From Stichopus chloronotus (taxonomy: Eukaryota; Echinodermata; Holothuroidea; Aspidochirotida; Stichopodidae), in assembly GCA_021234535.1 (NCBI GenBank), contig SFZH01000008.1:1-64000 (forward strand): DNA of 64,000 bases. Direction: 5' to 3'. The notes beneath the pieces were generated by a model. That model made no database searches. It saw only the letters and a list, made by a program, of their open reading frames with translations, and was not told the origin of the DNA. The position numbers and the translations under genes were made by a program. This document shows, in pieces, positions 23,722 to 36,273 of the stretch (the stretch's first letter is position 1; each line of letters opens with the position of its first letter).

Positions 23722-23910
23722 AAATGTGACCTTTGACTTATGATGTCATCGGTCCAGCGGACACTACATCTCATACCCAGGCATTTAACCGCCAAGTTTG
23801 CAGTTTATCCAACTTACCATTTAAAAGAGATCTTGACACAATTTTTAGAGCATTTTCGCTCAGTGGTTTGACCGTTAATCATGTGACCTTTCACCTGGTG
23901 GTATCATCAA
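23722..23910 (+). repeat. Dispersed repeat, copy 1
   Basis: The block starting near 'atgatgtcatcggtccagcg' and containing 'ggacactac' and 'ttatccaacttaccattta' recurs about 990 bp further on at 24712-24895 in the same orientation, with roughly 75 percent identity by eye. No coding potential. Confidence 0.65.
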
Positions 23911-24054
23911 GATTTAAAAAAAAAAAAATTCTCATATTGTCCACTTTCCATATATGGTACTTTCATAGCTCTGGGATGTTCATACATTGAGATAATGCTA
24001 AAAATGTGTTTTTCATTTTCATGACCTGTGACCTTTGACCTATTGTCAAATACT

Positions 24055-24450
24055 AGGTTTTAGGGGGTTTTACAGTCATGGTATGACTGCCCTAGCAAGG
24101 GGTGTTTTGATTTAAACAGCACAGAAAGTTCTTTTTACGGTAGAGAGAAAGAGACGTCAGAACAGATAATCCAGAGAAATGCCCAATTTGATTTAATGAT
24201 TAGAGTTCCATTTATTTTGTTGATTTGACTGGCACATAAATCATCTCCGTCGATTAAGTTGGTGGAGATGCGGATTAAAATTAGAGAGACAGGCGTACGC
24301 AGTTTAGTTACATGACAATGAGACAGAAGAGTAAAGCAAGGAGACATACGATGACAGAGGCCTACATAGTGTGCAGAGAGAGAGAAACGTTTACACTTTG
24401 ACAACCAGATTGCCACTGCTGGGGGCCACATGGCTCTGACACTTCAAACC
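24055..24450 (-). repeat. Dispersed repeat, inverted relative to 27370-27705
   Basis: The stretch is the approximate complement of 27370-27705. Shared landmarks are 'aatcatctccgtcgattaag' against 'aatcatctccgtcaacttaa' in opposite overall order, and the G-rich end 'ttttagggggttttacagtc' against 'aaaacccctaaaaccccc'. This suggests two insertions of one element in opposite directions. Confidence 0.65.
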
Positions 24451-24711
24451 CACCTTGAACAGCTGAGGATCATGGGAAAGGTAATGGCATTGACTATCCA
24501 GAATGAAATAAATTGTATACTTCATCGTATGCAAATTCTTGCTACCCATGAATAGACTAATCGTGTAGCATTATGGAATCTTCCCACGAAACAGTGAATA
24601 TGAGTTTTCTATTTTTAATGAGTTCTATTGTCTACACTGACTGTTGGAAGTGAATGAAAAATAATTTGATACACTCGGTAAACACCGGAAAAGTACAGTA
24701 GAGTGTAACAT

Positions 24712-24895
24712 TTACCGTACTCAATATGACGTCATTGGTCAGGCGGACACTATACAACATACCTCGGCAATGCCCAACAAGTATGAACTTTATCCGACTT
24801 ACCGTTTAGGAGGAGATCGTGACACTGTTTGGAGCATTGTGACACTCTGTAGAGCACTTTTGCTATTTGGACAGTTAATCACGAGACCTTAACCT
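24712..24895 (+). repeat. Dispersed repeat, copy 2
   Basis: Second copy of the repeat at 23722-23910. Landmarks are 'atatgacgtcattggtcagg', 'cggacactatac' and 'ttatccgacttaccgttta'. Confidence 0.65.
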
Positions 24896-25075
24896 AACCT
24901 TACCCCCAACCTTATTTTGGTGCAACTGATTGTCATAATTACTACAGTATGGCTCCTATCTACACCATACGGAGTCGTTGTGGTCTTCGTCTTATTCCAG
25001 GGATGAACATCTCTATCTTCACCTACAAGTTAATCGAGACGATGTGTGACTTTGCCATGGACCAGTAGGGGTTAC

Positions 25076-25240
25076 AGGCCTTGTAATCCCAACAACCCAC
25101 TGGTGTGGGTATTCATGAGTGATTATACTTAACTCATTCTTCACTCATGCATAATTTGGCCTTGCTCTAAATGTCCTTGAAATCAATTCTAGCACCGCAC
25201 CCTCTTAGGTCTGTCTAGCCCACCCTCGTTTGCTTTTCAC
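25076..25240 (-). mobile_element. Diverged DIRS terminal fragment
   Basis: The sequence matches the terminal region of the DIRS copy at 52148-52290. Shared strings include cactggtgtgggtattcatg (cactggtgtgggcattcacg in the other copy), 'gagtgattatactt', 'aattctagcaccg' and 'gccctcgt'-like ends. Only the non-coding terminus is present. It shows that the family inserted here too, or that its ends spread separately. Confidence 0.7.
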
Positions 25241-27369
25241 TTGAGTTGCTGACAAGGTGTCTCTACTGTCCTCCTGTATTTTGACTCTTGCAAATTAAGG
25301 CATTTAAAGCAAGGCCAAATGTATGCATTAGTAATGCAAGGGGTAGTATATGTATACAATGTGATTTGAATGACACTCTGATGACAAATGAGCAATCAGT
25401 TTTTTCCAAGTTTGCTAGGGAATCTGGGCAAATGTCAACAGATCGTTGAGTAATGAGGTCCCTGTGGCTAAGTTTCACAAGGCAGAGTCATCAGAGAGAC
25501 TAAAAGCTGATCAGAATGACAGTAAAAGTGTGCAAACATCCCTGTCATTAGCAATAGATCCCCTGGGGCCTGAAAAACATCACAACGACAAACTAAAGAA
25601 CATCATCACGGGAGAAGAGCTAGGTGGCACGTGAAGACATAACTGAACTAACACGATGCCATGGACATTGGTCAAAACATGACGAGAGAATTCAGAAGAA
25701 AAAAAATAATGGCCAGCAGGTTCTAAACAAAGTTAGCTAAACCAATCAAGACTATTCAGGACAAGAAGAAACATGTTGTTTTTGTGTTAAAATCTGTATG
25801 ACCAGAAAATGATACATGCAAGAATTATCGGTCTGATGAGGATTATTGGTCCTGCTAAGATACTGTGCACCACTTAACTGTTCTAGTTCTAGTGTAAACG
25901 TTCAAAATTGAAATTTCACAAAACTTTTCCTAAAATACTCTTCCAGGTTTGTAATTGATTAACAAGAATTCTGCTGCCCGAAAATGATATATTACACTTA
26001 AAGTTATATCTTTGAAGCCAGTCCATTACAGGGTGCCACTGACTCTTCCCTTGGCTGAACTGGCTCTAGAACAGGCATATAGATTTCATGTTGGGCAACA
26101 TACAACAAAAGTTCCACGCCGCTGTGGAGGAAGATAGCCCAAGCAGAATACCTTCAGACTAAAGTTTGTGCATGTATTGCAGGGTGTTAGTTTAAGGTCT
26201 TAATGTTGTTTTTGACATTTATGACTTTTCTTTTGATTCTTTTGATTCTTTTGATGATTGGTCTTGCCTTGCTGAACAGTTGGGAATAACATACTTCTGA
26301 CACTTCAGTATCAAGTATGTAGAAAGAGAGCACTACAATTTGTGAAACTGAGCCATGACTTTTGGGACTGGTATCTCTGAGTCTAAGTTCTAAACTTTGC
26401 ATACATTTGCCACAATTTGTCACTAGCCTAGGCTATATGTAAATTTATGTTCGTGTTATTTTAATTTCTAAATTGATTCTGATCATCGAGATAATTTTGA
26501 AAGCACTAGCACACTAAAGTAAAAACTTTTAATTGAGGAAAGTTAGGAGTAACCACACCCAAAAAGCCTATCACTGTAGCATAGGCCTAACTCTTTTGTA
26601 ATATGAGAGGACTGTATTTGGGATTATATATATTGTGAAGTTTCCATATTTGGAAATGGAATGGTTAGGGTACAGTAGCAGTGAATGTATTCACATTTTG
26701 TAAGCTGTACATGGAAATGGGCCTGCAACCATTTGTGGGGGGGGGGGGAACCGGTGAGGGAAAGGATGCCTGAAAGGCTGCAGTGAGTGGCTCACTAAAT
26801 TCCTGCAAACCATAGGCCTAAGCTACCTTAAAAGAGATACAGCCTACCTTGACGCTTGTCAGAATTTGTAAATGTAGTCTAAGTCTTGAATGTGCCAATA
26901 CACCAGCAAGTAGCAAAACAGAGGCCCAAAAAACTCCATACTACATTTGTGTGTTCTCTTTTTGCAACTTGCAAAATATTTTTTGAGACGTACATTTGTC
27001 ATAGACACTAGATCTGCCAGTGCTTCTCAAAAACATCTTGTTAGTGATCTAGTGTTGTATAGAGATGGTCATTCTATGCCACCGTACTTAAAAGGCTCAT
27101 AGAAAGTTCAGTCTTCCGGTGTTTACTAGAGTTTATTAACCTTTTCTTTATTGCCCTCAGACAGTCAGATTAGACAAGGTAATACATTAAAAATAGAAAA
27201 GTTAGTTACATTGTTCTTAGAAAGATTTCGCAATACGTAGCTGATTGGAAGATCACGGGTAGAGACCATTTAAATATGTCGTCATAGACAATCGTTGTTC
27301 TAGGATTGGTCAACATTGTCTCATGACCATCTATCCTGTGAAGCCATGAAGCTAAGCGTTAGCCACAGG
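25241..27369. other. Intronic, no gene recognised
   Basis: Within the large PUSL1-like intron. Only a short ttttgattc tandem repeat (26227-26255) and a G run near 26740 stand out. Confidence 0.5.
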
Positions 27370-27705
27370 CCCCGGACTGGCTATTTTCTCTTTGAACTGT
27401 AAACATCTCTCTTCCTGTACACTATGTAGGCCTAGGCCTGTGTCATCCTTTCGTTTTACTTTGTCATTGTCATGTCACTTTACCATGTACGCCTTTCTCT
27501 CTAATTTTAATCATCTCCGTCAACTTAATTCACAAATTCATGTGCCAGTCGAATCATCAATAAAAATGGAACTCTGATGGATCATAAATTTAAATGGAAA
27601 CTCTTTCTGCATTTTTCCATCCTGATGTCTCTCTCTCTGTAATTGGAACATACACCTGTTGCTGGGGCAGTCATATCAAGACTGAAAACCCCTAAAACCC
27701 CCAAC
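27370..27705 (+). repeat. Dispersed repeat, inverted partner of 24055-24450
   Basis: See 24055-24450. This copy ends 'ggggcagtcatatcaagact' then 'gaaaacccctaaaaccccc'. Target duplications could not be assigned by eye. Confidence 0.6.
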
Positions 27706-28780
27706 TAACATGCTACTAGCTTACACAGTGTGTCAATGAGACTTATCCATTGACTTTATGGTCCAGCCACAAATATAGCTTTGATATGTCGAGGAGTAGG
27801 TTAATCTGAACACTACAGTGAAACCTTCATTCAATTCCCATGTGTGGTTAACGAGATATGAGCAGTTAAAGTTGCAACATTTGTAACAGAAAGTTAACTT
27901 GAAACAAGCAGGAGTGATGTCATCTCCCCACATTGATAAAGCATTTTATGTTTTTCTCTAAAATTTACACCAAATTCAATACTTCAAATTCTAGTGCTAT
28001 CATAAAGTGAATGTATGAGAAGTATGAGAGTTTTGCAATCTTCACATAACCAGAACTTAAGCTCACCATCTACAGGTACTGAAATCAAGGCCAAAATAAT
28101 ACTGACAATGAAGGAAACAAAAGACTCTTCAGCAATGTGAGGAGTTGATGTCACTTCTGCTTGCTTCAAGTTCACAGTTGGTAGCTGAGTGTGTAACTTC
28201 AACTGATAATATCTTGAGAACCATGCATGAGAACTGAATGGAAGTTTAACCAGAATGGTAAGATTAACTTACTCTTAAACATATCAAATTAAAAATCTGT
28301 AGCTGGATCATCCATTTAACTGTGTGTGAATAAAATCTACTTAGTATTAAACAGCCCATTGACTGAGTTGTTGTAATTTCCAACTGTAACTTACTTAACT
28401 TAATTTCACTCAGGTTGCTGGCTAAAGGAATATAAACACAGGAAAGCCTTACTATGGGGTTTTAAAGTATGATGTTATATGGACAAAACCATGTAAAAAA
28501 AGGTTAGTGTATGTAACTGGCTCTTTTTTTACCATCTCGTGTAAGTTTTGAACAAAATTACTAGCGAGATTGGTTTATACATCATTGGCTACAGTTGAAG
28601 GGTCAGATCAGCAAAAGATTCTTTGGTCAATTTTTGCCGACTTATTGGGCCATTTTCTAATGTTTGTGGTCATTCCAATGGCCTAAATGACCATGTTTCC
28701 ACTCCAACCTTAGAAGTCCATCAATGGGCACACTGCACAAACATATGTTATATCACTGAAACAAAGTTCTCTATACAGGA
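27706..28780. other. Intronic, no gene recognised
   Basis: AT-rich intronic DNA with no recognisable exon or bounded repeat. Confidence 0.5.
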
Positions 28781-29130
28781 AGAAATGTGTCACCAGTTTC
28801 ACCATTTGACCTCTTGTAACCACATCGGACATTTGATGTCAGTGAAAAGTACAACTGTCATGACCTGTCACCTACTGAGTATTCTTGTCAAATTTGAAAA
28901 GATTTGGCTGTAACCACAAGCAGTTGAAAGCTTTTTTGTGATTCCACTGGTTGACCTCTTATGACCCTAGATGACTGTTGACCTACTTCTTGTTACCATC
29001 ACTAAAGCTTTTGATGTTTGTTATCATCTCACCAAGTTTCAAAAGGAGCATTCAAAAAATGTGCGCACAGCAGCCCATTGAGCAATGTTGATGGACAGAC
29101 AGATGGACAGACAGACATCTTGTCATGACA
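28781..29130 (+). repeat. Diverged TGACCT-type repeat with gacagaca tail
   Basis: Several degenerate units contain 'ttgacctcttgtaacc', 'tgacctcttatgacc' and 'gttgacctacttc', followed by gatggacagacagatggaca. It resembles the other TGACCT-unit arrays but is older, and its tail is a GACA tract rather than (CA)n. Confidence 0.55.
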
Positions 29131-32100
29131 ACAGCCACATCATTGAGCTTATAAATATTCATCATCAATGAAACATACAAATTACTGTCATTTGTCAAAA
29201 TATATATGTACCGACCAGAATGGTGATGTTTCCCGAAATTGGTGACGTTGATGATTAATGATATTCATGTCATTGAAAAGTGTGCATTATGTTCACATTT
29301 CAACATCGCCGCCCCTTACCTGCCACACATTGGTGCAACACATTTAACTTTCTACAGTAGCAGTTGTAATTCACGTTTTGTGTTCATAGAAAGTACAGAC
29401 CTACAGTAGAGTAAAGGCTAGCCGAGCCAAGAGAATGTTCGCACTGATGCTTCGTGGTGAGCAATAACTTATTTACCTTTCACAATTTCACCACCACTCC
29501 CATATTCCTTGAATAATACAGTATTAAGTTACATGCATTTCATACAGGCCTGAGTGTGTTGTGGGCGTGCATTGTTGGAAAAGGGGGTTAGAGTATATGC
29601 TTATTCATCAACTTAGGAAAAGAGGGCTTACCTTTGAAGAACATAGTACTAGATACAGTGTAAGACTAATGTAAGGTCTCCTTTTGTTAAGCTAATAAGT
29701 TGTAACACTGGCTATAGGCCTTAGGCATTGTCAACTGTCAAGCAAGGCCGGCTATAGTATGACATGGGAAGTAATATGAGGGGAATAGATGTGCAGTATG
29801 GTGACTCACGGCTGATTTAGTAGCTGGCTATCCCCTTTCCTAACATCAATCCAATATCATTTCATACACATATCTTTCTCAATTATGTTATCAGCCACAT
29901 AAAATGAATTTCGAACAACGCACACAGTTAACACAAAACCAGACATCAACAAAGATTTTTCAACCCTTATTTTGTGTTCATGAAAGGAAATGTGGATCAC
30001 TAAGATGTAGGTGCAAGCTTTAGAAGTATTAATTTGTACAACCACAAGCAGTGAAAGCATGCTGGTCTATATACCATACTGTATACAGCTTCAATAAAAT
30101 ATGTTCTTTAAATATCATGTTGAAAAACATTGATCTGCAACATGTGTGCAAGACGAGAGGAAACTGCAGATTTTGCACCTGTGAAAATGCTAACATCTGA
30201 TTGGTGCTTATAGAGATTCATTCATAAACTTTTTTCTTTACTACTAGAAGTGCAATGCTAGGTCAATAGTCTTCAAAGTTAACAAATTATGAGATTGATG
30301 GTACTACCGTCAGCATTCTATGGCAGTTAATCCATGGTCTTAAATTTGTAATTGAGCCTATAATTGTGATAACATACACATGTACACTAGAAGAGAATCC
30401 ATTTTTTTTTTAAATCATGGGGCATTGACTCCACAAATACAATCATCTAAGTGATTGTCTATGGCTCTACTTTTTATATGTTTCAGCTTACATAGAATTT
30501 CTACTATTGGACAAGGAATTGTTGAGGTTATCCCATGGCTTTCTTTCGATGTCTTGATTAACACTTCCTGCATAATGTGTTCATTTACTGGTCATCCAAG
30601 AGTAACCAAATCTCTAAATTATGCCAAACTAGTAGCGCACAGGACAATCAAAATCTATGGAATACTGTAGCTCTGAAATTTGCAGTAAGATAAAATTTAA
30701 TAAAAACAAACAAAGCAGCCAAGCAAAGAAGTCATTCTGATTCTTGCAAGTATTGTAAATTTTTGAGAGGTGGAATTTCTGATGTGCCTGTTTTCAAGCC
30801 TGCAAGTCTAGCAATGTCTTTGTGACATAGCACTCATTGATAAAGTAGTAAGGCATTTATTGAAAAATGATTGCTGCACTGCCAACGGGCCTTTCAGGTT
30901 CCTGCGTGGCTAAAAAAAGGCCCGCACACCCAAACTTTTTGAAAAGTTTGACAAGAACTGTTTTCATCCAGTTGCCAGTTGCTATGGACAACCATGACAT
31001 TGTTGTCCTTAGCCGTAAGTGAATGGGTAAAGAATTCACACGTACTCCTAAAAGTTCTAGGTCTATTTTCTGGCCAGTTTTCATCATTTAAGGACTTTCA
31101 TGACCTATTTTTTATTACTACGAGCATGTTATTGCTCTTGTTGATCTTCAAAGAAAGATGTCTTTATCTCTGCATCAGAAAAAAAAAAAAATAAGAAAAG
31201 AACTGTAGTCCCTGACGACAGTATAAATCATTGTGGGATGGCTAACAGCCTGTGCCTTGACCATACATTGTCATGGGGTGGTGAAAAGGAATATTTAGTG
31301 CTTGACTTACACGCAAATGTCTACTTTGACTTTCAGTTGTCATATCTAGGAAAGTCTGCTTGCATTTTTCAAGAATGGACTTTCTGTACTACAGCTCAGT
31401 GCTTGGTTTGCAAAGTACTTGGGTTCTGGTTGCCATGGCAAAAGAGAAAGAATGCCATGAGCAATAACTTTCTTGGGCTTGCTTATAACTTAAGAGATCT
31501 AGCCTTTGACGACAATATGACCAATCACATCTTCAAAAAATAAATCATCACTTGCCAACATGTAATGATAAGTAGAACAATAACAAAATTTATGACGATT
31601 TCACTGTCCATGTGCTTTAATATGAAACCCAACTGGAGTAGCGGTGAAAACCATCTACGCAACATTCAAAACACAGCAAGTAAATGGGTCAAATATTAAT
31701 CTCAGTTGGCCGTATGTACGGTACAGTATAGGGTTTACAATTGTTGAACAAAACTGGAAAAAAAATAGGCCCAAATAGCACCAAAGCATATGGAATTAAG
31801 TGGATTTTTCTTTATACACCAAATACCAAAGGTACAGTAAATTGTATCAAGATATTACTAACATTTTCACATGGTCAGGTTCAATGAGGGTAAGGGTGCT
31901 CACAGAGTCTAGGGATATTCTCTTGCAGACTTCCAAATTACTTTGTGAGTTCGTTAATACTATACACAGTTCGTGCATACTCTACATAGAGTTTGTGCCC
32001 AATTCTCTGTAACTAGTGCATGAACATAAAATTACCGTGAATTATTGTAAACACCAAAAGCGAAATGTTGTTAAAAGTAAAAACAACAGAAATTCATTCA

Positions 32101-32850
32101 TCTCTTGCAATATGGAGACATTGTGAGAGATGTTTTACGGTATTTAGTGACAACATAGTATTCATTTTGATGCAAGGTTTTCAGGCTTGCACAAAAGTTT
32201 GTAGGATGATCACAGGGTTTTTTGAACTCTGTAAAGAACCTGTATGTTCTCTTTCACTCAACCACAAAGCCAGAAGGCATTGTGGTTTTGCTGGTTTAAT
32301 TATAATTTGAATAAGATAAATTGGCAACAGTGAGGATATATTGGCCTCAAATAATCATTTAGCTCTAAAAAAATCAAAAGGTATATCTTGCACTCATTAC
32401 TAAGGTGAATCTCCAATTGAAGTATGACATGGTTTTTTGTTTATATTTTGTAATACCTATTTTGTGTCATCATGATTTGTCCATGTGTCAAACGATCAGT
32501 AACAACTATGTAAATTCATGTCAAAATCATTTTTTCAAAATTGTATGTATTCTTTGACATTTATTATTATACAGTGTTGATAGCTTATCATGACATTTCC
32601 AGTCTTCTTTCCAGGGTAAGCCTATTTGCGGATTTGATGAAGATAGTTGTACACTGGTCATTTGAAGTCATGTTCATAAACACCATCACTTTGGTGGTGG
32701 GTCACGAGTATAAAGGGTCATATATTTGATGACAGTGATCGTCTAGGAGTAATTGGCATCATTAAAAAGAAAAAAAGTTCTACAAAAGCTTCCCTGAAAC
32801 AATTGATACTAAGATCATGTGTACTCTGATTAAATATTTGTTTCCATGAT
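29131..32850. other. Intronic, no gene recognised
   Basis: AT-rich intronic DNA. Open stretches near 30860-31540 have no recognisable family, no convincing splice signals and biased composition. Nothing is called. Confidence 0.45.
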
Positions 32851-33770
32851 TCCTACCTAGAGATATTGTATTCACAAGATTTTCAATGTTTGACCTCTGG
32901 TGATGTCAGATGACCTTTGATCTTCACTGAGAAACCAATTCTTTCCACCTGATGTAATACATTAACACACTAGATATCAAATTTTTGTGAGACATTTCCT
33001 TAACAAGATTGTCAATGTTTGACCACTTGTGACCTCAGCTGACCATTGACCTTCAAAAAAGGAGCAACAGGGTTCTTCATCTCCATTAGACTAATCCGTA
33101 TAAGTATGAGAAGCATCCATCATTCCTATCTTGAAATATTGTGTTAACAAGATTTTAAGTGTTTGAACTCTGGTAACCTCACATGACCTTTGACCTGCAT
33201 TAAAAACAATAGGGTCCTTTCTTTTAAATATGATCAACCCATTCCTATCTTGAGATATCGTGTTAACAAGATTTTCAGTATTTGACCTCTGGTGACCTCA
33301 GATGACCTTTGACCTCCACCACAAACATTAAGGTTTTTCTGTTAATATCTGGCATCTATGTACCAAGTTTGAGAACTGTGAGAGGTTCCGTTCTTGAGAT
33401 ATCATGACAACAAGATTTTCAGTTTTTAATATCTAGTGACATCATCTGACCTTTCACCTCAACCAAAAGCGATAGGGTTTGTTCTCTGAATATCAGGCAT
33501 CTATGTCCCAAGCTTGAGAACTGTCAGAGTTCCCTCTTGTGATATCTTGATAACAAGATTTCAGTGTTTGATCTCTGGTGACCTCAGATGACCTTTGACC
33601 TCCACAAAAATGATAGGGTTTTTCCTCTTAACATGGGGTATCTATGTATCAAGTTTGAGAAATTTCCAATTTTCCCTTCTTGAGATATCGCAGTAACAAG
33701 CTAGGCATCACAAACACACACACATGCAATCATGACCGCATAGGTTTCTCTTTTCATTGAAACCAAAAAG
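32851..33770 (+). mobile_element. Hairpin-ended minisatellite element, DR1-rich array and right end
   Basis: Six to seven units of about 120-146 bp each contain tgacctctggtgacctca-like and tgacctttgacctcc-like segments, then 'tgagatatc-tg-taacaag'. A short (CA)n tract at about 33713 and the terminal hairpin ggtttc...gaaacc (33752-33773) followed by aaaaag close the element. Perfect DR1 motifs (TGACCTTTGACCT) occur at 33184, 33303 and 33589. Confidence 0.75.
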
Positions 33771-34286
33771 CGGTCAAGAAAAACAGTGACGAAGTGGTTT
33801 CCCTGCATTTGTACACTGATGCTGTATGCCTGTTGTGTGTATTTCCTTCTAGAAGTGTCGACAGAAAAATCGATATCCTGGTTCCTTTGTAATTCAAACC
33901 TTTGTGTTAGTCTTTTGTGCTACTTGTGCTACTGCGTATTAAATCTAGACCTACAGCAGCTTGTGCATAACTCAGAAATGATCATGAACGAACTGAAGGA
34001 GTACAAGAAATAATGGGTCAAGCTTCAGTGAGAATCTTAAGCTCTCTCTGGGTCGGATGCCTGAGGTGAGTATGGAAGAAAGCCCTTACCACATATCAGT
34101 AGCATCCCTTACAGCAGTTTCACCATATTCTACAATTGGTAAGAACTTTCATTTGCAAACCGACGTAACAATATTAGCGTTATGTCGATAGATAAAAACA
34201 TTTTCGTAATTCTCAATGGCAACTTGATACCACGTTGCCATTTGATACATGAGAGGAATCTCCCATTAGCTACTTTTTAAAACCAG

Positions 34287-35904
34287 AAAGTCAAATGACT
34301 TTGTGATTTCTTGCCGATTTCTCATTTTTTCATACAAACACAATAATTTACAAACAAAAGCAACCCAGTGGAAAAGGAAGGGACCATATCAAAATGAAAA
34401 ACAAAATGCAAGAATGACATCCACATACTGTATCATTTATGGGTTTGATGTTACCAATTAGTGATATTATGAATGATTAATGTCATACACTCAGTATTGA
34501 TGACAATTGTGCTCATGAAGGAGTTAATTCACAACGTGATAGAAAGTTCATGGGACCAATTTGTTACAGACATGAGATTATGTAAGTCAACATAAACAAT
34601 CTGGAACAGTCTTGCCTTCCAAGGGAGTGTTTACTGTGACTTTGTTAATCGTGACAGTGAGTTTCTAGGATATTCTCTGAAAGCTTAGAAAAGTGATAAA
34701 AGCTATGTTAAGTAGTTGTTTGGCATAGAAAATGGACTTTAAATGTTCCACAAATTGAAAGAGAATGAGATCAAAGTCTATAGACGAAACATTTTGTCAA
34801 ATTTCAATGGAAATAAATATGCATTATTTTCCTAATATGAGTGATGCACCTCTTGATATGTTCACATTCAGGACATGTAAAACTCTCTCAGTATCACATG
34901 TTGGGTTTTTGAACCCAGGATAGATCTTTGGAATGATAGAATGCATTACATTCATTTCATGTCACATTACAGTGATGACAAGTCTCCCATGGGGCAATTC
35001 AAATGACAGACAACAGCTGCTCATCAAGTGCTATTAATGTTGACACTTTCAAGTTTACCTGAATTCAGTTGCTGAGATATCTTCATTAATAGGTTTTCAT
35101 TCTTTATGCTCTGGAGACCTCAAATGAAGTTTAACCTCCATGAAAAACAAAAGGGATAATGTCCCCCCCCCCTGTGAACTACCTACACACCAACATTGAA
35201 GTTCAAGTACCTTTTCCTTTTTTGTGTTTACAAAGTTTTCACACTATGTCTTCTATTGACATCACATGACCTTTGACTTTCACAAAAAATGACAGACATC
35301 ATCTACTCATGAAGTGCAACCAATGATTTGAAGTTTCAGCAACATTTAGTTACTGAGAAATCTCCCAAAATATTATTTACTTCAAGCTCTAGTGACCTCA
35401 AATGACCTTTAATCGCCATGAAAAACAAGAGGGATCATCTACTCACCATGGACTGCTGGCCAACACACTGAAGTTTGATATTCGAGGACCTTTCCCTCCT
35501 TGAGATACGGTGTTTACAACATTTTCAAGCAATGTCCTCTATTGACCTCACATGACCTTTGACCTCCACAAATAATGGCAAGACATCATCTTCTTATCAG
35601 TTGCTACCAAAGACAGGGTTTGAAGCTCCAACAACATTCAGTTGGTGCGATATCTCCCTTCAAATGTTTTCATACTCTAAGCTCTGGTGAACACAAATAA
35701 CCTTTGACCTCCATGAATAACAAAAGGGATCATCAACTCACAATGGACTACCAACACACCAACTTTGGAGTTTGACCACAGTTCCCTTTTTGAGATATCG
35801 TGTTTACAAGGCATCACACACACACACATACACACACATATATTTGTGAACACACCCATGCTATAGTCATCACATAGATTCCTTGCCTGTCTTCAGCAAG
35901 GAAT
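34287..35904 (+). mobile_element. Hairpin-ended minisatellite element, complete copy
   Basis: The left end is a perfect hairpin, AAAGTC-aaat-GACTTT (34287-34302), followed by gtgatttcttgcc. The body includes a unique left region of about 750 bp shared with 51062-51780, then TGACCT-type units (perfect DR1 at 35553), and a (CA)n tract at 35816-35843. The right hairpin is GATTCCTTGC...GCAAGGAAT (35877-35904). The left GTGATTTCTTGC and right GCAAGGAATg also form short terminal inverted repeats. There is no coding capacity. The architecture resembles Helitron/Helentron-associated elements (DINE-1 or 'pearl' type). That assignment is an inference. Confidence 0.75.
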
Positions 35905-36273
35905 GCAAAACTTGCAAACTGTGTCATACTTGGAGTACCTTGGAAAGTCTAATGAGCATGTTTTCCCGGCAAGGATTTTACACCATATGAACAGAAATGA
36001 CACATGTGATCCTCTTCAGTCTGCCCAGAAGGCACAGTACAATGGGACTGAAACGGTACTTTATAATGTCAACAATGACATGTTACAGGGTTCATGCACA
36101 TTTCTGAGGATAAAATCGAGCACTTTCAAGGAAAACTTTTAGTTCAAGGATATCAAACCACTTTTAAAACATTTCAGAAATAAATTTGGAAATTCTTACA
36201 AAAACTTGTGGTTAGCAGGGAACAAAACTGATCTTGGTCAAAACATTTTGTGCAAACAATAGCTAAATAACAA

